A stretch of DNA of 64,000 bases from Lysinibacillus sp. BPa_S21 (GCF_023337795.1 NZ_JALIRS010000002.1:372001-436000), one strand, 5' to 3'; counted from the stretch's first letter, positions 27,035-36,185 are shown. Translations and numbers: made by a program. The notes: generated by a model not told the origin, from the letters alone.

Positions 27035-27466
27035 TTATTTACTAGCTTTACTTGTTTTTTCTTTACGATAGAAAATTTCTTCATATATGACTGTCAAAAT
27101 AAAGGCATTCATAAAGGCAAATACCAAAAATAACGGCATACCACCAAGCTGTGGATGTGTAAGCTCTGTATTAAACACCATTACAGTGCCAATCTGCGCT
27201 AAGAAGATAATGAAGCCAATCCCAACTTGCCATATAGGACGTTTCACTTTGCGTTTTTCGTACAAAAATATTTTTTTAAATATTTTTCTTACATCCTCAG
27301 CAATGACTAAACCTAATAAAAACAAAATGACAAAAAATACTGGTATATGATAAACACTTTTTGTGATCCATGCAAAATCTGATAGACGGAAGAAAAGTGT
27401 AAATAACGATGCAATACTACAGGCTATCCCTAAATTTTGGAGCCCCTTGCTAATTTGCAACTTCAC
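27035..27466 (-). CDS. Uncharacterised membrane protein with four helices
   Basis: About 143 residues with four predicted membrane segments (roughly 10-28, 42-60, 78-98 and 110-130) and a basic cytoplasmic loop between the second and third (KIFKKIFLYEKRKVKRP). I do not recognise a family. I prefer the GTG at 27466, because GGGGG lies 8 nt upstream; the ATG at 27481 overlaps that ribosome site. It is monocistronic between polA and hflC. The function cannot be inferred. Confidence 0.65.
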   Translation of the reverse strand: MKLQISKGLQNLGIACSIASLFTLFFRLSDFAWITKSVYHIPVFFVILFLLGLVIAEDVRKIFKKIFLYEKRKVKRPIWQVGIGFIIFLAQIGTVMVFNTELTHPQLGGMPLFLVFAFMNAFILTVIYEEIFYRKEKTSKASK

Positions 27467-27651
27467 AACTATTACCCCCATTTTTTATTTCTCGAACAAT
27501 ATCATTCTATCAGATAAATATCATAAACGGAACACAAAATTATAAATTTCTATCATTTTCATAACATACCATCGATAATTGAAATATTTTCACGAAATGT
27601 ATAATCCGAAATTCCCAATCCAGACCATAAAGTTCTATCAGCATAACGTGA

Positions 27652-27775
27652 GGTTGATTTCCGTTCCGACTGGGCGCTTTCCTGGGGGGCGTCCGATGAG
27701 CCGCTTCGCTTCGCTGCAGGGTCTCATCTGTGACGCTGATCCCCAAGGAGTCGCCCAGTCTCCACTACAATCAAC
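27652..27775. repeat. Inter-operon composite repeat, compact copy
   Basis: 124 bp running from GGTTGATTTCCGTTCCGACT to CTCCACTACAATCAAC. The left (CTGGGCGCTTTCCTGGGG) and right (CCCCAAGGAGTCGCCCAG) blocks are imperfect complements. The core holds GCCGCTTCGCTTCGCTGC and AGGGTCTCATCTGTGACGCTG. It lacks the CGAAGGC hairpin module, so it shows the basic unit. Confidence 0.85.
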
Positions 27776-27850
27776 TTATATTAATATTGCCATTAACCAG
27801 TTTATAAAAATATCATACAAAATGCATTGCTAGTTTCATGTATAGTCTAA

Positions 27851-27881
27851 AAAAGCCGTCTCAAAAAATTTGAGACGACTT
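27851..27881 (-). terminator. hflKC terminator
   Basis: CGTCTCAAA / TTTGAGACG stem, followed on the minus strand by GCTTTTTTAG. Confidence 0.82.
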
Positions 27882-27911
27882 CATATAATTATCCCTGCAA
27901 GAATAATAGTA

Positions 27912-28922
27912 TTACTTAATATAGCCAGATAATATTTTCGCATATGGTGAAGTGGATGGTAAAATAATGACCGTATCTTCACCAACAGTTTTCTTATATG
28001 ACTCTAATGTACGGTACAATGAATAGAATTCAGGGTCTTGAGAGAACGATTTATTGTAAATCTTCGCTGCTTCTGCTTCACCTTCCGCTTGAATCAATGC
28101 TGCATCCTTTTTAGCTGTAGCTAGCATTTCTTGAACTTGTTTATCTGTTTGAGCTTCAATACGGCGTTTCTCCGCATCACCTTCTGATAGGTATTTTTGC
28201 GACATGGATTCACGATCTGAAATCATATTTGTAAACACGGATTGCTCATTTACAGATGGCAAGTCGATACGACGAATACGAACATCTATTACTTCGATTC
28301 CATACTTATCATTTGAAAGCAACTCATTAACACGTGCAGTTACCTGATCATTGATACTCCCACGTGAAGAATTTTCATCATTTATAATCTCCTTATATTC
28401 AATTCGACCAAGCTCTGAACGAATAACTGAATAAATAAATTCTTCCATACGTGATTCAACTTTTTCTATTGTTCCGGCATTTGAAATTAATTGCTTTGGA
28501 TCTGTTATATGCCAAACTGCATAATTATCAATAATAATTCGTTTTTTATCCTTTGTATTAATTTCTTCCTCAGAAACTTCATACGTCATTTGGTTTTTTG
28601 GTAGCTTCGTGACACTTTGAATAAATGGAACTTTAATTTTCAAGCCTGGCTCACTTTGAAATTTCACTACTTCTCCAAACTGTCTAACAACTGCATATTC
28701 GGACTCTTTAACGATATACACATTAGCAAACAATATAATAGCGATAGCAAAAATGGCTGTTAATGTAGCAACAAGAGAAATGTATTTTTTGGGATTCATC
28801 GGGCTTTTTTTCGACATTTTGACTACATTATCCCCTGCATCCCCTTCTTTTGAAGCAGTATTTTTGGATTTACCCGATAAAAAATTGAGGAATTTTTCAA
28901 GATCCTTATTTTTTTGATCCAT
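27912..28922 (-). CDS. hflC: Protease modulator HflC, SPFH/prohibitin family
   Basis: A 336-residue membrane-anchored SPFH protein. After a charged 45-residue cytoplasmic tail comes one membrane segment (about 46-70), then the prohibitin-like domain (SEYAVVRQFGEVVKFQSEPGLK) and an Ala/Glu-rich coiled coil (AEKRRIEAQTDKQVQEM). In E. coli HflK and HflC cage the FtsH protease and limit its attack on membrane proteins. Its start overlaps the hflK stop (TAATG), indicating translational coupling. The unusually long N-terminal tail is noteworthy. Confidence 0.92.
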   Translation of the reverse strand: MDQKNKDLEKFLNFLSGKSKNTASKEGDAGDNVVKMSKKSPMNPKKYISLVATLTAIFAIAIILFANVYIVKESEYAVVRQFGEVVKFQSEPGLKIKVPFIQSVTKLPKNQMTYEVSEEEINTKDKKRIIIDNYAVWHITDPKQLISNAGTIEKVESRMEEFIYSVIRSELGRIEYKEIINDENSSRGSINDQVTARVNELLSNDKYGIEVIDVRIRRIDLPSVNEQSVFTNMISDRESMSQKYLSEGDAEKRRIEAQTDKQVQEMLATAKKDAALIQAEGEAEAAKIYNKSFSQDPEFYSLYRTLESYKKTVGEDTVIILPSTSPYAKILSGYIK

Positions 28923-29926
28923 TAGTTACCGCTCCCTTCTTTTTTCTCTTTTGGTGTTTCCTGTTTAACAGGTTCTTCCTGTGCAGCAGGTGTCTCCTGT
29001 TTAGTAGGTTGCAATGCTTGAAGAGGCAAGTATTTCATTGTACTACCATCATCATTCATAATATAAATTTGTGCTTTAGGTAATACATTTTCAAGTGTTT
29101 CCAAAATTAAACGTTCGCGAGTAATTTGTTGATTGCCCTTATATTGCTCAAACATTTTATTAAAGACAGCTACATCCCCTTGAGCTTGTTCTATACGCGC
29201 TGTTTTTTCACCTTGAGCCTTCGAGATAATGGCGTCTTTTTCACCTTCAGCTTCATTAATTCGCTGATTGTTATATTTTTTAGCTTGATTAATTTTTGTA
29301 TTTTTCATTTCACGTGCGTCAGTAACTGCTGTAAAGGCCGCTCGCACATCGGGATTTGGTAATTCAACATCCTGTAATTTTACTCCTAAAACACTTATAC
29401 CAATATCGTATTTTTCAATAAGAGAAACGAGTAAATCACGTGACTTTGCTTCTATGTCCGCTTTTCCCTCTGTTAACGCAGCGTCGATTTTTGAACTCCC
29501 AATAATTGATCGAATCGCACTCGACGTAGCGCTATGTAATATTTTTTCTGGATCTTGTGAGCTGAATAAATACTTTTTCGGTTCTGTAATTTTCCATTGA
29601 ACTACAAGGTCTGTTAAAACAATATGCTCATCCCCTGTAATCATTTTCGTTTCAGCATCATAAGCTTCCAATTCCCCATCTTTATTTTGCTTATAGCCAA
29701 ACTGTAAACTAAATGTTTCCTTCGATAAAACCTCAACCGATTGTACAGGCCAAGGTAATTTAAAATGTAAACCTGGTTCTGTTACTGTATTATCGGCACG
29801 ACCGAACGTAATAACAACGGCTTGTTCTGATTCATCTACCGTGTACCATGATGTAAATACCGAAATAAGTGCAACAATGCCGAAAATGCCAAGTCCCACC
29901 ATCATTAGTGACCTTTTCACACTCAT
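28922..29926 (-). CDS. hflK: FtsH protease activity modulator HflK, SPFH family
   Basis: A 334-residue partner of HflC. One N-terminal membrane segment (about 5-27) is followed by the SPFH domain (ESEQAVVITFGRADNTVTEP), a coiled coil (QRINEAEGEKDAIISKAQGE) and a C-terminal Pro/Gln/Glu-rich tail (KQETPAAQEEPVKQETPKEK). The pair forms a membrane ring thought to enclose FtsH. It is first in a two-gene operon. B. subtilis lacks hflKC as far as I recall, so the pair distinguishes this lineage. Confidence 0.92.
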   Translation of the reverse strand: MSVKRSLMMVGLGIFGIVALISVFTSWYTVDESEQAVVITFGRADNTVTEPGLHFKLPWPVQSVEVLSKETFSLQFGYKQNKDGELEAYDAETKMITGDEHIVLTDLVVQWKITEPKKYLFSSQDPEKILHSATSSAIRSIIGSSKIDAALTEGKADIEAKSRDLLVSLIEKYDIGISVLGVKLQDVELPNPDVRAAFTAVTDAREMKNTKINQAKKYNNQRINEAEGEKDAIISKAQGEKTARIEQAQGDVAVFNKMFEQYKGNQQITRERLILETLENVLPKAQIYIMNDDGSTMKYLPLQALQPTKQETPAAQEEPVKQETPKEKKEGSGN

Positions 29927-30093
29927 GTCTAATCCTCCCTTAAAGCTTAGTACTAATGTATACGGGGCACCTCTTAAAAAGTTTCAAAATATTTTAATAA
30001 ACCCTTTTTTATTTTAGGCAGTTTGACATAAGGAGGTTCCTGCGCTTGCCTCCCATCTAAAATGATACTGTGCAAATAAATAGAACATAAAAA

Positions 30094-30123
30094 AATCCTG
30101 CTACCATTTAAGGCAACAGGATA
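30094..30123 (-). terminator. lrgAB terminator overlapping the lrgB 3' end
   Basis: ATCCTG-TTGCC and GGTAG-CAGGAT pair (one wobble), followed on the minus strand by TTTTTT. The 5' arm includes the last lrgB codons. Confidence 0.8.
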
Positions 30124-30821
30124 TTGACAACTAGATGTTCAAATGCTGGGAAAAATGTTGTTGATAAAACAATGCTAATTAATGCAGCTACAATCATAGC
30201 AAGACTTGCAAACGTACCTTCAAGCTCACCAAATTCAAATGCTTTAGAGGTACCCGTACCATGTGCACCCATGCCTAACAGTAGACCTCTAGAGGATGGT
30301 CGATGGAAACGACATACTTTAATTACTAACGGTGCTATTACACTCCCTAAAATACCAGTTACCATAACAAAAACGGCAGTAAGAGTAGGAGAGCCTCCAA
30401 TCATATTGGAAATGTCCATCGCTATTGGTGTAGTCACTGAGCGTGGAACTATGCTATGCACAAGCTCATTATTTAATCCAACTAGTACAGCAAAGATAAA
30501 TGATGATGCAATGGCAACAGCTGAACCAACTGCAATACTTAGAATAATTTCAAAAGCATGTTTCTTTAATAGGTTAAAATTTTTATAAATTGGTACCGCA
30601 AATGCAACAGTTGCTGGTCCTAGTAAATTTGATAAAATACCGGCCCCTGCAGTATAAGATTTATAGGATGTACCCGTTAGTAGCAAGATGATAATTGCCA
30701 CTAATGGTGTGATCAGTATAGGCGTTAACCATTCCTTCTGATACTTTTTATAAAACATTTTACTAGTATAAAAAACGGCAATAGTACCTAGTAAACTGAC
30801 TATAGCTATTAACAAGCTCAT
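30108..30821 (-). CDS. lrgB: LrgB-family membrane protein
   Basis: A 237-residue integral-membrane protein with about seven segments and the LrgB signature LLGPATVAFAVPIYKN plus MGAHGTGTSKAFEFGE. LrgAB/CidAB-type proteins influence murein hydrolase activity and autolysis, and in several Firmicutes they transport pyruvate (PftAB). Its ATG overlaps the lrgA stop by 4 nt, so the two are coupled. No LytSR-type two-component system is adjacent, so the inducer cannot be read from context. Confidence 0.92.
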   Translation of the reverse strand: MSLLIAIVSLLGTIAVFYTSKMFYKKYQKEWLTPILITPLVAIIILLLTGTSYKSYTAGAGILSNLLGPATVAFAVPIYKNFNLLKKHAFEIILSIAVGSAVAIASSFIFAVLVGLNNELVHSIVPRSVTTPIAMDISNMIGGSPTLTAVFVMVTGILGSVIAPLVIKVCRFHRPSSRGLLLGMGAHGTGTSKAFEFGELEGTFASLAMIVAALISIVLSTTFFPAFEHLVVNILLP

Positions 30822-31186
30822 GCAGTATCACCTTTCTTTCGTTGCCCAAGCAATTGTGCTGTGAAACCTGTTGCAAACATGACAACTATGGCACTCAATA
30901 CAATAACAAGCACAGCTTTCACACCTTGCACACCGAATAATGCAGTATAATCGATTACTCCGATAGCAGATGGAATGAAAAATAGTAATAATTCACTAAG
31001 TAATAAACCTGCACCTAGCTCAATCCATTCAAGCTTAATAATATGAAACTGCAAAAGTAAAAACAATAAGACTAGTCCAATTATGCTCCCTGGAATCGGC
31101 AAGTGAAGTAGACGTGCAATACTATTCCCAACAAATAAAATGACATAAAGATAGCCGATTTGCACGATACTTTTGACGATTTTCAT
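30818..31186 (-). CDS. lrgA: LrgA/CidA-family holin-like membrane protein
   Basis: About 122 residues with four membrane segments and the LrgA motif LPIPGSIIGLVLLFLLL. It is the holin-like partner of LrgB. I prefer the second ATG (31186), because AAGGA lies 7 nt upstream; an ATG two codons earlier overlaps it. Co-transcribed with lrgB. The 5' side (31187-31919) holds no gene, only a composite repeat flanked by a 24-bp inverted repeat. Confidence 0.9.
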   Translation of the reverse strand: MKIVKSIVQIGYLYVILFVGNSIARLLHLPIPGSIIGLVLLFLLLQFHIIKLEWIELGAGLLLSELLLFFIPSAIGVIDYTALFGVQGVKAVLVIVLSAIVVMFATGFTAQLLGQRKKGDTA

Positions 31187-31272
31187 GGTCATCCTTCTTT
31201 CAATTTTTTATCCCACTTTAACGGTAGCGCTGACCGTATAAGCCTGATATTGGTTCAACTAACAAGTATCAC

Positions 31273-31676
31273 TGATTGTTAGTTCATAATGTTGAGGTGT
31301 TAGTGCAATTTAGATGCGTATTAAAGTGTTGCTCGCCGGCAAAACGAGGGGTTGATTTCCGTTCCAACTGGGCGCTTTCCTGGGGGCGTCGGGGCAACAG
31401 ATGTTTTTTGCGCGAAAGCGTAGTGTTAACGCAGCGGCAGCAGCACGATGTTGGTCACGAAGGCGTTATCACAGGACGTGATGCTTTTAGCCTTCGTTCC
31501 CCTCTCGCTTCACTCGCGTTGCTCGCTCCAGGGTCTCATCTGTGACGCTGATCCCCAAGGAGTCGCCCTCCACTCCAATCAACCACTTCTCTTAGCATGT
31601 ATCTTCTGGTGCGTCATCTTTACGGTAATAGAATGAAGTTAACAGATCAGGTCTCAACACTATGAACTAACAATCA
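31273..31676. repeat. 24-bp inverted repeat flanking a composite repeat
   Basis: The left arm 31273-31296 opens TGATTGTTAGTTCATA. The right arm 31653-31676 is its complement with one mismatch in 24. The arms lie 356 nt apart and enclose the composite repeat at 31350-31584. This looks like an element inserted within another inverted-repeat unit, or the ends of a longer element. Confidence 0.75.
31350..31584. repeat. Inter-operon composite repeat with hairpin module
   Basis: It runs from GGTTGATTTCCGTTCCAACT to CCTCCACTCCAATCAACC. The core includes the GCGAAAGCG module, the CGAAGGCGTTATCAC hairpin and CTCGCTCCAGGGTCTCATC. The CCCAG of the right inverted repeat is missing, so this end is trimmed. 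Confidence 0.85.
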
Positions 31677-31747
31677 ATACATTTCTAATTCGTTGAATAT
31701 TATGCTACTATACTTTACACCTATTTGCGTTACGTGTAAAACAGAAA

Positions 31748-31785
31748 AAGAATCTATCACCAAAAAAATTTGGCAATAGATTCTT
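31748..31785 (-). terminator. phoPR terminator
   Basis: AAGAATCTAT / ATAGATTCTT stem, followed on the minus strand by TTTCTG. It lies 135 nt beyond the phoR stop. Confidence 0.6.
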
Positions 31786-31919
31786 ATTATTTACGATTAC
31801 TAATCAACACAATTAAAAAATCTTATTTTTACAAGCCTTCACAATTTTATAGGGGGGTTTCTACTAAAAAGTATAAGACCCCATTGTGAATCTAAAATGA
31901 TGCTATTGTAAAGAATTTG

Positions 31920-33455
31920 TTAATTTTTCGGAATCATAACAATCATTTTTGTCCCGACGCCAACTTCACTTTCTACCTGAATGCGACCATGATGTGCCTC
32001 TACTAAGTGCTTCACAATAGCAAGACCTAAACCTGTTCCACCCGAGTTCCGGCTTCGCGCACGATCCACACGGTAAAATCGTTCAAAGACACGGGCAATT
32101 TCATGCTTTTCAATTCCTATACCTTGATCTTCGATTTCGAGAATGCCGTATGTTTCATTTTCCTTTAATCGAATCGTAACGATTGTATTTTCTGGAGAGT
32201 ACGTAATGGCATTGGTAATTAAATTAGTGACAATTTGAATGATACGATTCGCATCCCCCATAACCTGAACATCACGTTCAATATCAACATGAAAGCTCAT
32301 ATTTTTCTCATCCAAACGGGGTCCTGTCAGCTCTGCTCCACGTATAAGTACATCTTGCAATCCCATCGGCATAATATTAACGGTAAAACCATGCTGTTCA
32401 ATTTTCGATAATTCCAGTAAATCCTGAATAAGCATCTGTAGACGGTTACTTTCCTTATAAATGATCTCTAAAAAAGAGAGGAGCATTTTTTCATCCTTAT
32501 ACGCTCCATCTAGTAAAGTTTCCGAAAAGCCTTTAATAGATGTAATAGGTGTACGCAATTCATGGGATACATTTGCTACAAAGTCCTTACGAATCTGCTC
32601 TAAACGAACAAGCTCCGTAATATCATGCATAACAATAACGACACCCAGCCATCGACCATGATCACCAATAACAGGCGCTCCATACACTTCCTTATTATAA
32701 AGCTCCTGTTGGACTTCCATTTTAATTTGTTGTCGATAAGGCATTTCTGTTAAAAACACATGGTCGATAAATTGCTCTAGTGATTTAGGCAAGCCAATTG
32801 TACGAAAAACTTTCCCTTGTACATCGTCAATTTGCATACCGAAACGCTCTAAAAATACACGGTTCACGATCGATATATTCCCCTCACGTCCAATCATCAT
32901 GAGGGAGCTTCCCATATTTTCAATTAACGTTTTAAGCCTTTCCTCTTCTACCTCTCGAATCGTCGTAATGTCCTGTAAGTTACGTGCTAAAATATTGATG
33001 GAATGGCTTAGTGGCATCATGCGTTCATGCTCGTTTTCGTGTGCACGGGCACGGTAATTCCCCTTCGCCAGCTCAAGTGCTGTATCCGTCACGTTATCAA
33101 TAGGCGCCGTGAAATTCCGAATCATATAGCGACTTACAACTGCCATTAAAATAAACACTATTATAAAAAGGATCGCTAGCACTACATAAAGTCGCCCACT
33201 AACATTTGATATTAGAAAATCTGTTGCCTCTAGGTTTTGAGCCGTATACAGTGCCTCTTTATCTTCATTTGATAGTTCAATTTTTCGTTCATCTAATACT
33301 TGGTTGACTGATTCTTGCATTTGTAAACTTGCCTGCTCATTGTACTGTTCTATATAAACAGGAAAAAGCTGACCTATAACAATCATTAGGACAGCTAATA
33401 TCGATCCAAGCAATAGCATGAATGTCAAGAATAAGCGGTTGCTCATTGATTTCAT
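31920..33455 (-). CDS. phoR: Phosphate-regulon sensor histidine kinase PhoR
   Basis: A 511-residue membrane histidine kinase. Membrane segments lie at about 8-29 and 88-108, enclosing only some 58 extracytoplasmic residues. A HAMP domain (about 109-160), a PAS domain (about 170-280), the HisKA domain with H298 in VSHELRTP and a HATPase domain (GTGLGLAIVKH) follow. B. subtilis PhoR is longer (579 residues as I recall) with a larger outer domain, so sensing here probably relies on the PAS domain or partners. It overlaps phoP by 4 nt. The position by polA and mdh matches phoPR in Bacillus. Confidence 0.9.
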   Translation of the reverse strand: MKSMSNRLFLTFMLLLGSILAVLMIVIGQLFPVYIEQYNEQASLQMQESVNQVLDERKIELSNEDKEALYTAQNLEATDFLISNVSGRLYVVLAILFIIVFILMAVVSRYMIRNFTAPIDNVTDTALELAKGNYRARAHENEHERMMPLSHSINILARNLQDITTIREVEEERLKTLIENMGSSLMMIGREGNISIVNRVFLERFGMQIDDVQGKVFRTIGLPKSLEQFIDHVFLTEMPYRQQIKMEVQQELYNKEVYGAPVIGDHGRWLGVVIVMHDITELVRLEQIRKDFVANVSHELRTPITSIKGFSETLLDGAYKDEKMLLSFLEIIYKESNRLQMLIQDLLELSKIEQHGFTVNIMPMGLQDVLIRGAELTGPRLDEKNMSFHVDIERDVQVMGDANRIIQIVTNLITNAITYSPENTIVTIRLKENETYGILEIEDQGIGIEKHEIARVFERFYRVDRARSRNSGGTGLGLAIVKHLVEAHHGRIQVESEVGVGTKMIVMIPKN

Positions 33456-34168
33456 GTCGTCTTCGGCTCCTCGAATTTATAGCCAAGTCCACGAATTGTC
33501 TTGATGAACAACGGCTTACGGCTATTTTCTTCGATTTTATCACGAAGGTGGCTAATGTGCACATCCACAATTCGAGTATCACCAGCAAAGTCATACTTCC
33601 ATACAGCACTTAAGAGCTGATCACGTGTTAAAACACGATTTTTATTTTCAAGTAAATAAATGAGTAACTCAAATTCCTTTGGTGTAAATTCCAGTGCCTC
33701 CCCCTGTAAAAATACTTCAAAACGCTCTGGAAAAACACGTAATTGTCCAAATTCATACATTTTCTCTTGTGGCCCATTCTTTTCTTCCGCTACTACATTT
33801 TGTGTAAAACGTCTTAAAACAGCCTTTACCCGTGCCAACACTTCACGCGGACTAAAGGGCTTCGTCATATAATCATCTGCTCCTAGCTCTAGTCCAAGTA
33901 CTTTATCGAACTCGTCATCCTTTGCCGTTAGCATAATAATAGGTGTATTCATACGTTGCTGACGAATTTGTTTACAAACCTCCATACCATCAAGTCTTGG
34001 AAGCATCAAATCCAATAAAACTAAATCTGGCTGTAAGTCAATAGCCTTATCAAGACCCTCTTGACCATCTGCTGCTGTTTCTACAACATATCCAGCCTGC
34101 TCTAAATTATATTTTAATAATGTCGCGATAGAAAATTCATCTTCTACAACTAAAATCGTTTTTGTCAT
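33452..34168 (-). CDS. phoP: Phosphate-regulon response regulator PhoP
   Basis: A 238-residue OmpR-type regulator. The receiver domain has the phospho-acceptor D53 in LLDLMLPRLDG and the switch K in YMTKPFSP. The C-terminal winged helix has the recognition motif RIVDVHISHLRDKIE. With PhoR it governs phosphate starvation genes such as pst and alkaline phosphatase in Bacillus. The ribosome site is GGAGG. No pst genes lie in the window. Confidence 0.93.
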   Translation of the reverse strand: MTKTILVVEDEFSIATLLKYNLEQAGYVVETAADGQEGLDKAIDLQPDLVLLDLMLPRLDGMEVCKQIRQQRMNTPIIMLTAKDDEFDKVLGLELGADDYMTKPFSPREVLARVKAVLRRFTQNVVAEEKNGPQEKMYEFGQLRVFPERFEVFLQGEALEFTPKEFELLIYLLENKNRVLTRDQLLSAVWKYDFAGDTRIVDVHISHLRDKIEENSRKPLFIKTIRGLGYKFEEPKTT

Positions 34169-34220
34169 GTGTAAAGCCTCCGTTAGTGATTTGAAACCCC
34201 CATTTCAAATCTCAAGACGT

Positions 34221-34661
34221 CTATAAAACAAGTGGTGGTGTTACCAGTAAAGTACCCTCAATCACAAGCCGTTTTTGCTCATTATAAGAGTGTACCGATA
34301 CAGTAATTGTATTTTGTAATTTATTTACTTCTGTTACTTCTAAAAGAGTATCGAATAATTCATAATGATAGAGCGGTTCTAAATACTTTATATGTTGCTC
34401 AATAATTCGTGCACCTGGTCCAGGAATATACTTTGACACAGCTGAAGTAATAATGCCATTCAGCATGATCGTTGGTACGATTGGCTTTTGAAAAGGTGTC
34501 ATCGCAGCATATTCATGTTGAATATAAAGCGGATTACTATCATTCGTAAGTCCTAAATAAAGCAATAAATCCTTATCTTCAATCTTTTCGGTAATATGAA
34601 TCTTCTCGCCAACTGTAATTTCATCAATAGTGAGACCAAGCTTACTGTTTTTTTGAAGCAA
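34221..34661 (-). CDS. MaoC-like hot-dog dehydratase family protein
   Basis: About 146 residues with a single hot-dog fold (ITVGEKIHITEKIEDKDLLL; then TNDSNPLYIQHEYA and TPFQKPIVPTIMLNG), the layout of MaoC-like (R)-hydratases. The catalytic Asp/His pair would be D and H of DSNPLYIQH. I prefer the TTG at 34661, because AAGGGG lies 10 nt upstream and the protein then starts at the conserved region. An ATG at 34697 is also possible, and longer frames run into a composite repeat. The substrate is unknown. It sits just upstream of phoP on the same strand. Confidence 0.75.
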   Translation of the reverse strand: MLQKNSKLGLTIDEITVGEKIHITEKIEDKDLLLYLGLTNDSNPLYIQHEYAAMTPFQKPIVPTIMLNGIITSAVSKYIPGPGARIIEQHIKYLEPLYHYELFDTLLEVTEVNKLQNTITVSVHSYNEQKRLVIEGTLLVTPPLVL

Positions 34662-34769
34662 AAATACGCCAACCCCTTTTCTATCATATACCTTCATAGT
34701 ATCAATTTTATTCCAAAAGTACAACGAAAAGCCGAATACCCATTTTTCAAAGTTCATACCATAACATGT

Positions 34770-34851
34770 GGCTGATTTCCGTTTCGACTGGGAGCTTTGT
34801 GCTGTCCCTTCGATTTCGCACAGAAAACATCCGCTTCGCTTCAGAATCAAT
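34770..34851. repeat. Inter-operon composite repeat, short truncated copy
   Basis: It starts GCTGATTTCCGTTTCGACTG, continues with one module (CCCTTCGATTTCGCACAG) and ends TCAGAATCAATAC. It lies just upstream of the MaoC-like gene and creates a false N-terminal extension of that frame. Confidence 0.7.
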
Positions 34852-34883
34852 ACAGCGATATTACCATAAGTATGGAAAAATCG

Positions 34884-34923
34884 AAAAGATGTTCAAAAAG
34901 GAAAACCTTTTTGAACATCTTTT
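34884..34923 (-). terminator. Terminator of the ECF sigma / DUF4179 operon
   Basis: A 17-bp perfect stem (AAAGATGTTCAAAAAGG and complement) with a 4-nt loop, followed on the minus strand by TCGATTTTTC. Confidence 0.85.
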
Positions 34924-34925
34924 CT

Positions 34926-36185
34926 TTATTGCAACGGAATATTCAGTTCAATATTTTTCCCAATAGGATTGAAGTAATAGTTTAGATATATTTTTGCTTT
35001 GCCATCATAATTTTCAAAGTTCTCCGTCGCATATAGGTACTGGTCATCATCTGAGTACGAGCCACCTGTAAATTCTAACGGCGTGCCATCTGCTTTTACA
35101 GCACTATTTAGAAACGAATGTCGACTTCTATCATCCCATTTCTTTGCAGCAACTGATACACCTTGCTGCGTTACAGAAATATCCCAATCCAAATAATCGG
35201 GCTTCATGAGTACTTCTTTTGTGCCAAAATCAACTTCGATAAAATCCTCGCCCTTTGGAACGGCATGAACAGCTCCAATTAATATTTTGAGTGCATCTAA
35301 ATCATGGAAATAGTTACTTTGTAAATTTAGTGTGAATTTACCTTCACGAATATTTTTGCCTATAAACATGCCATTTTTAACGACTTCTTCTCTGCGCTCC
35401 CCATTTTCCATCTCGACCGCAATATTTTCAAGCGATAAAATTTGCATCGTATTCGCTTCATCTAATTCAAAATCGATAGCCATTCTTAATGGAGAACGGC
35501 GAATTTTTGTAATCGTAAATTTTTGACCATCGACATTTACAGTACGATTCGCAGTAAAAGTTTTCTCCTTAGCGATTTCATGTTTTAGTGAAAACGGTAT
35601 CGAAATTTCAATGTTCCCCTTATCTTTTTCATAAAAATGAAAAACCGCTTTAAAATCCTTTGATGTATAAGCGAAAGGCTCTGAAAAACTATAATCTACT
35701 GAAGAAGAGATGCGTGTTTGATTTAATTGATGATTTGTAAATGAGCCCCCTTCAATTTCTTCGTCCCCTTGGAACAATTGAACTCCTTCCAAATAAAATT
35801 CCGACTTATCAAATGAGGCATCTGCGTCATAGTAAAGTACTAATCCCGAATTATCCGCAATCACGCCTTGCAATGTAAGTGATAGGCCATTTTTAGACTG
35901 CGTCACATTGATTTCTTCATAGTAGTCATTGTCCACAATATCTTTTATCCCTTTATCTCGTACAACCGCAGATACAATTGCTTGAAAGCCAGGAATTTTT
36001 GCAACATGACTAGCAATCGTAGGAGAAACACGAATTGAAAATAAAAGACCTAAGCAAAACAAAAAGGCTATTGCAACCGGAACAATGCGCTTCTTTGCTC
36101 TTTTTTCTCGTTGAACTTTACGAAACATATCCATCCGTACTTGTTGAAGTTTCTCCTTTGGAACGTCAATCGGTAGTTTACTCAT
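34926..36185 (-). CDS. DUF4179-type membrane protein, likely anti-sigma partner
   Basis: A 419-residue protein: a basic cytoplasmic N-terminus (about 1-33), one membrane segment (about 34-52) and a long extracytoplasmic region beginning with the DUF4179-like PTIASHVAKIPGFQAIVS. The rest is beta-rich. It overlaps the upstream ECF sigma factor by 4 nt, the usual arrangement for a sigma factor and its membrane anti-sigma. The N-terminal tail is short for a classic zinc anti-sigma domain, so a sensing or effector role is also possible. Ligand and stress are unknown. Confidence 0.8.
   Translation of the reverse strand: MSKLPIDVPKEKLQQVRMDMFRKVQREKRAKKRIVPVAIAFLFCLGLLFSIRVSPTIASHVAKIPGFQAIVSAVVRDKGIKDIVDNDYYEEINVTQSKNGLSLTLQGVIADNSGLVLYYDADASFDKSEFYLEGVQLFQGDEEIEGGSFTNHQLNQTRISSSVDYSFSEPFAYTSKDFKAVFHFYEKDKGNIEISIPFSLKHEIAKEKTFTANRTVNVDGQKFTITKIRRSPLRMAIDFELDEANTMQILSLENIAVEMENGERREEVVKNGMFIGKNIREGKFTLNLQSNYFHDLDALKILIGAVHAVPKGEDFIEVDFGTKEVLMKPDYLDWDISVTQQGVSVAAKKWDDRSRHSFLNSAVKADGTPLEFTGGSYSDDDQYLYATENFENYDGKAKIYLNYYFNPIGKNIELNIPLQ

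Noticed and set aside
31276..31636. Small protein genes upstream of lrgA
   Set aside because: The frames are the composite repeat read through; identical peptide pieces appear at 43455, 52577 and 63212.
34662..34850. Longer N-terminus for the MaoC-like protein
   Set aside because: The extension is encoded by a composite repeat, is rich in Cys and Ser, and has no family similarity. The downstream TTG has a ribosome site.
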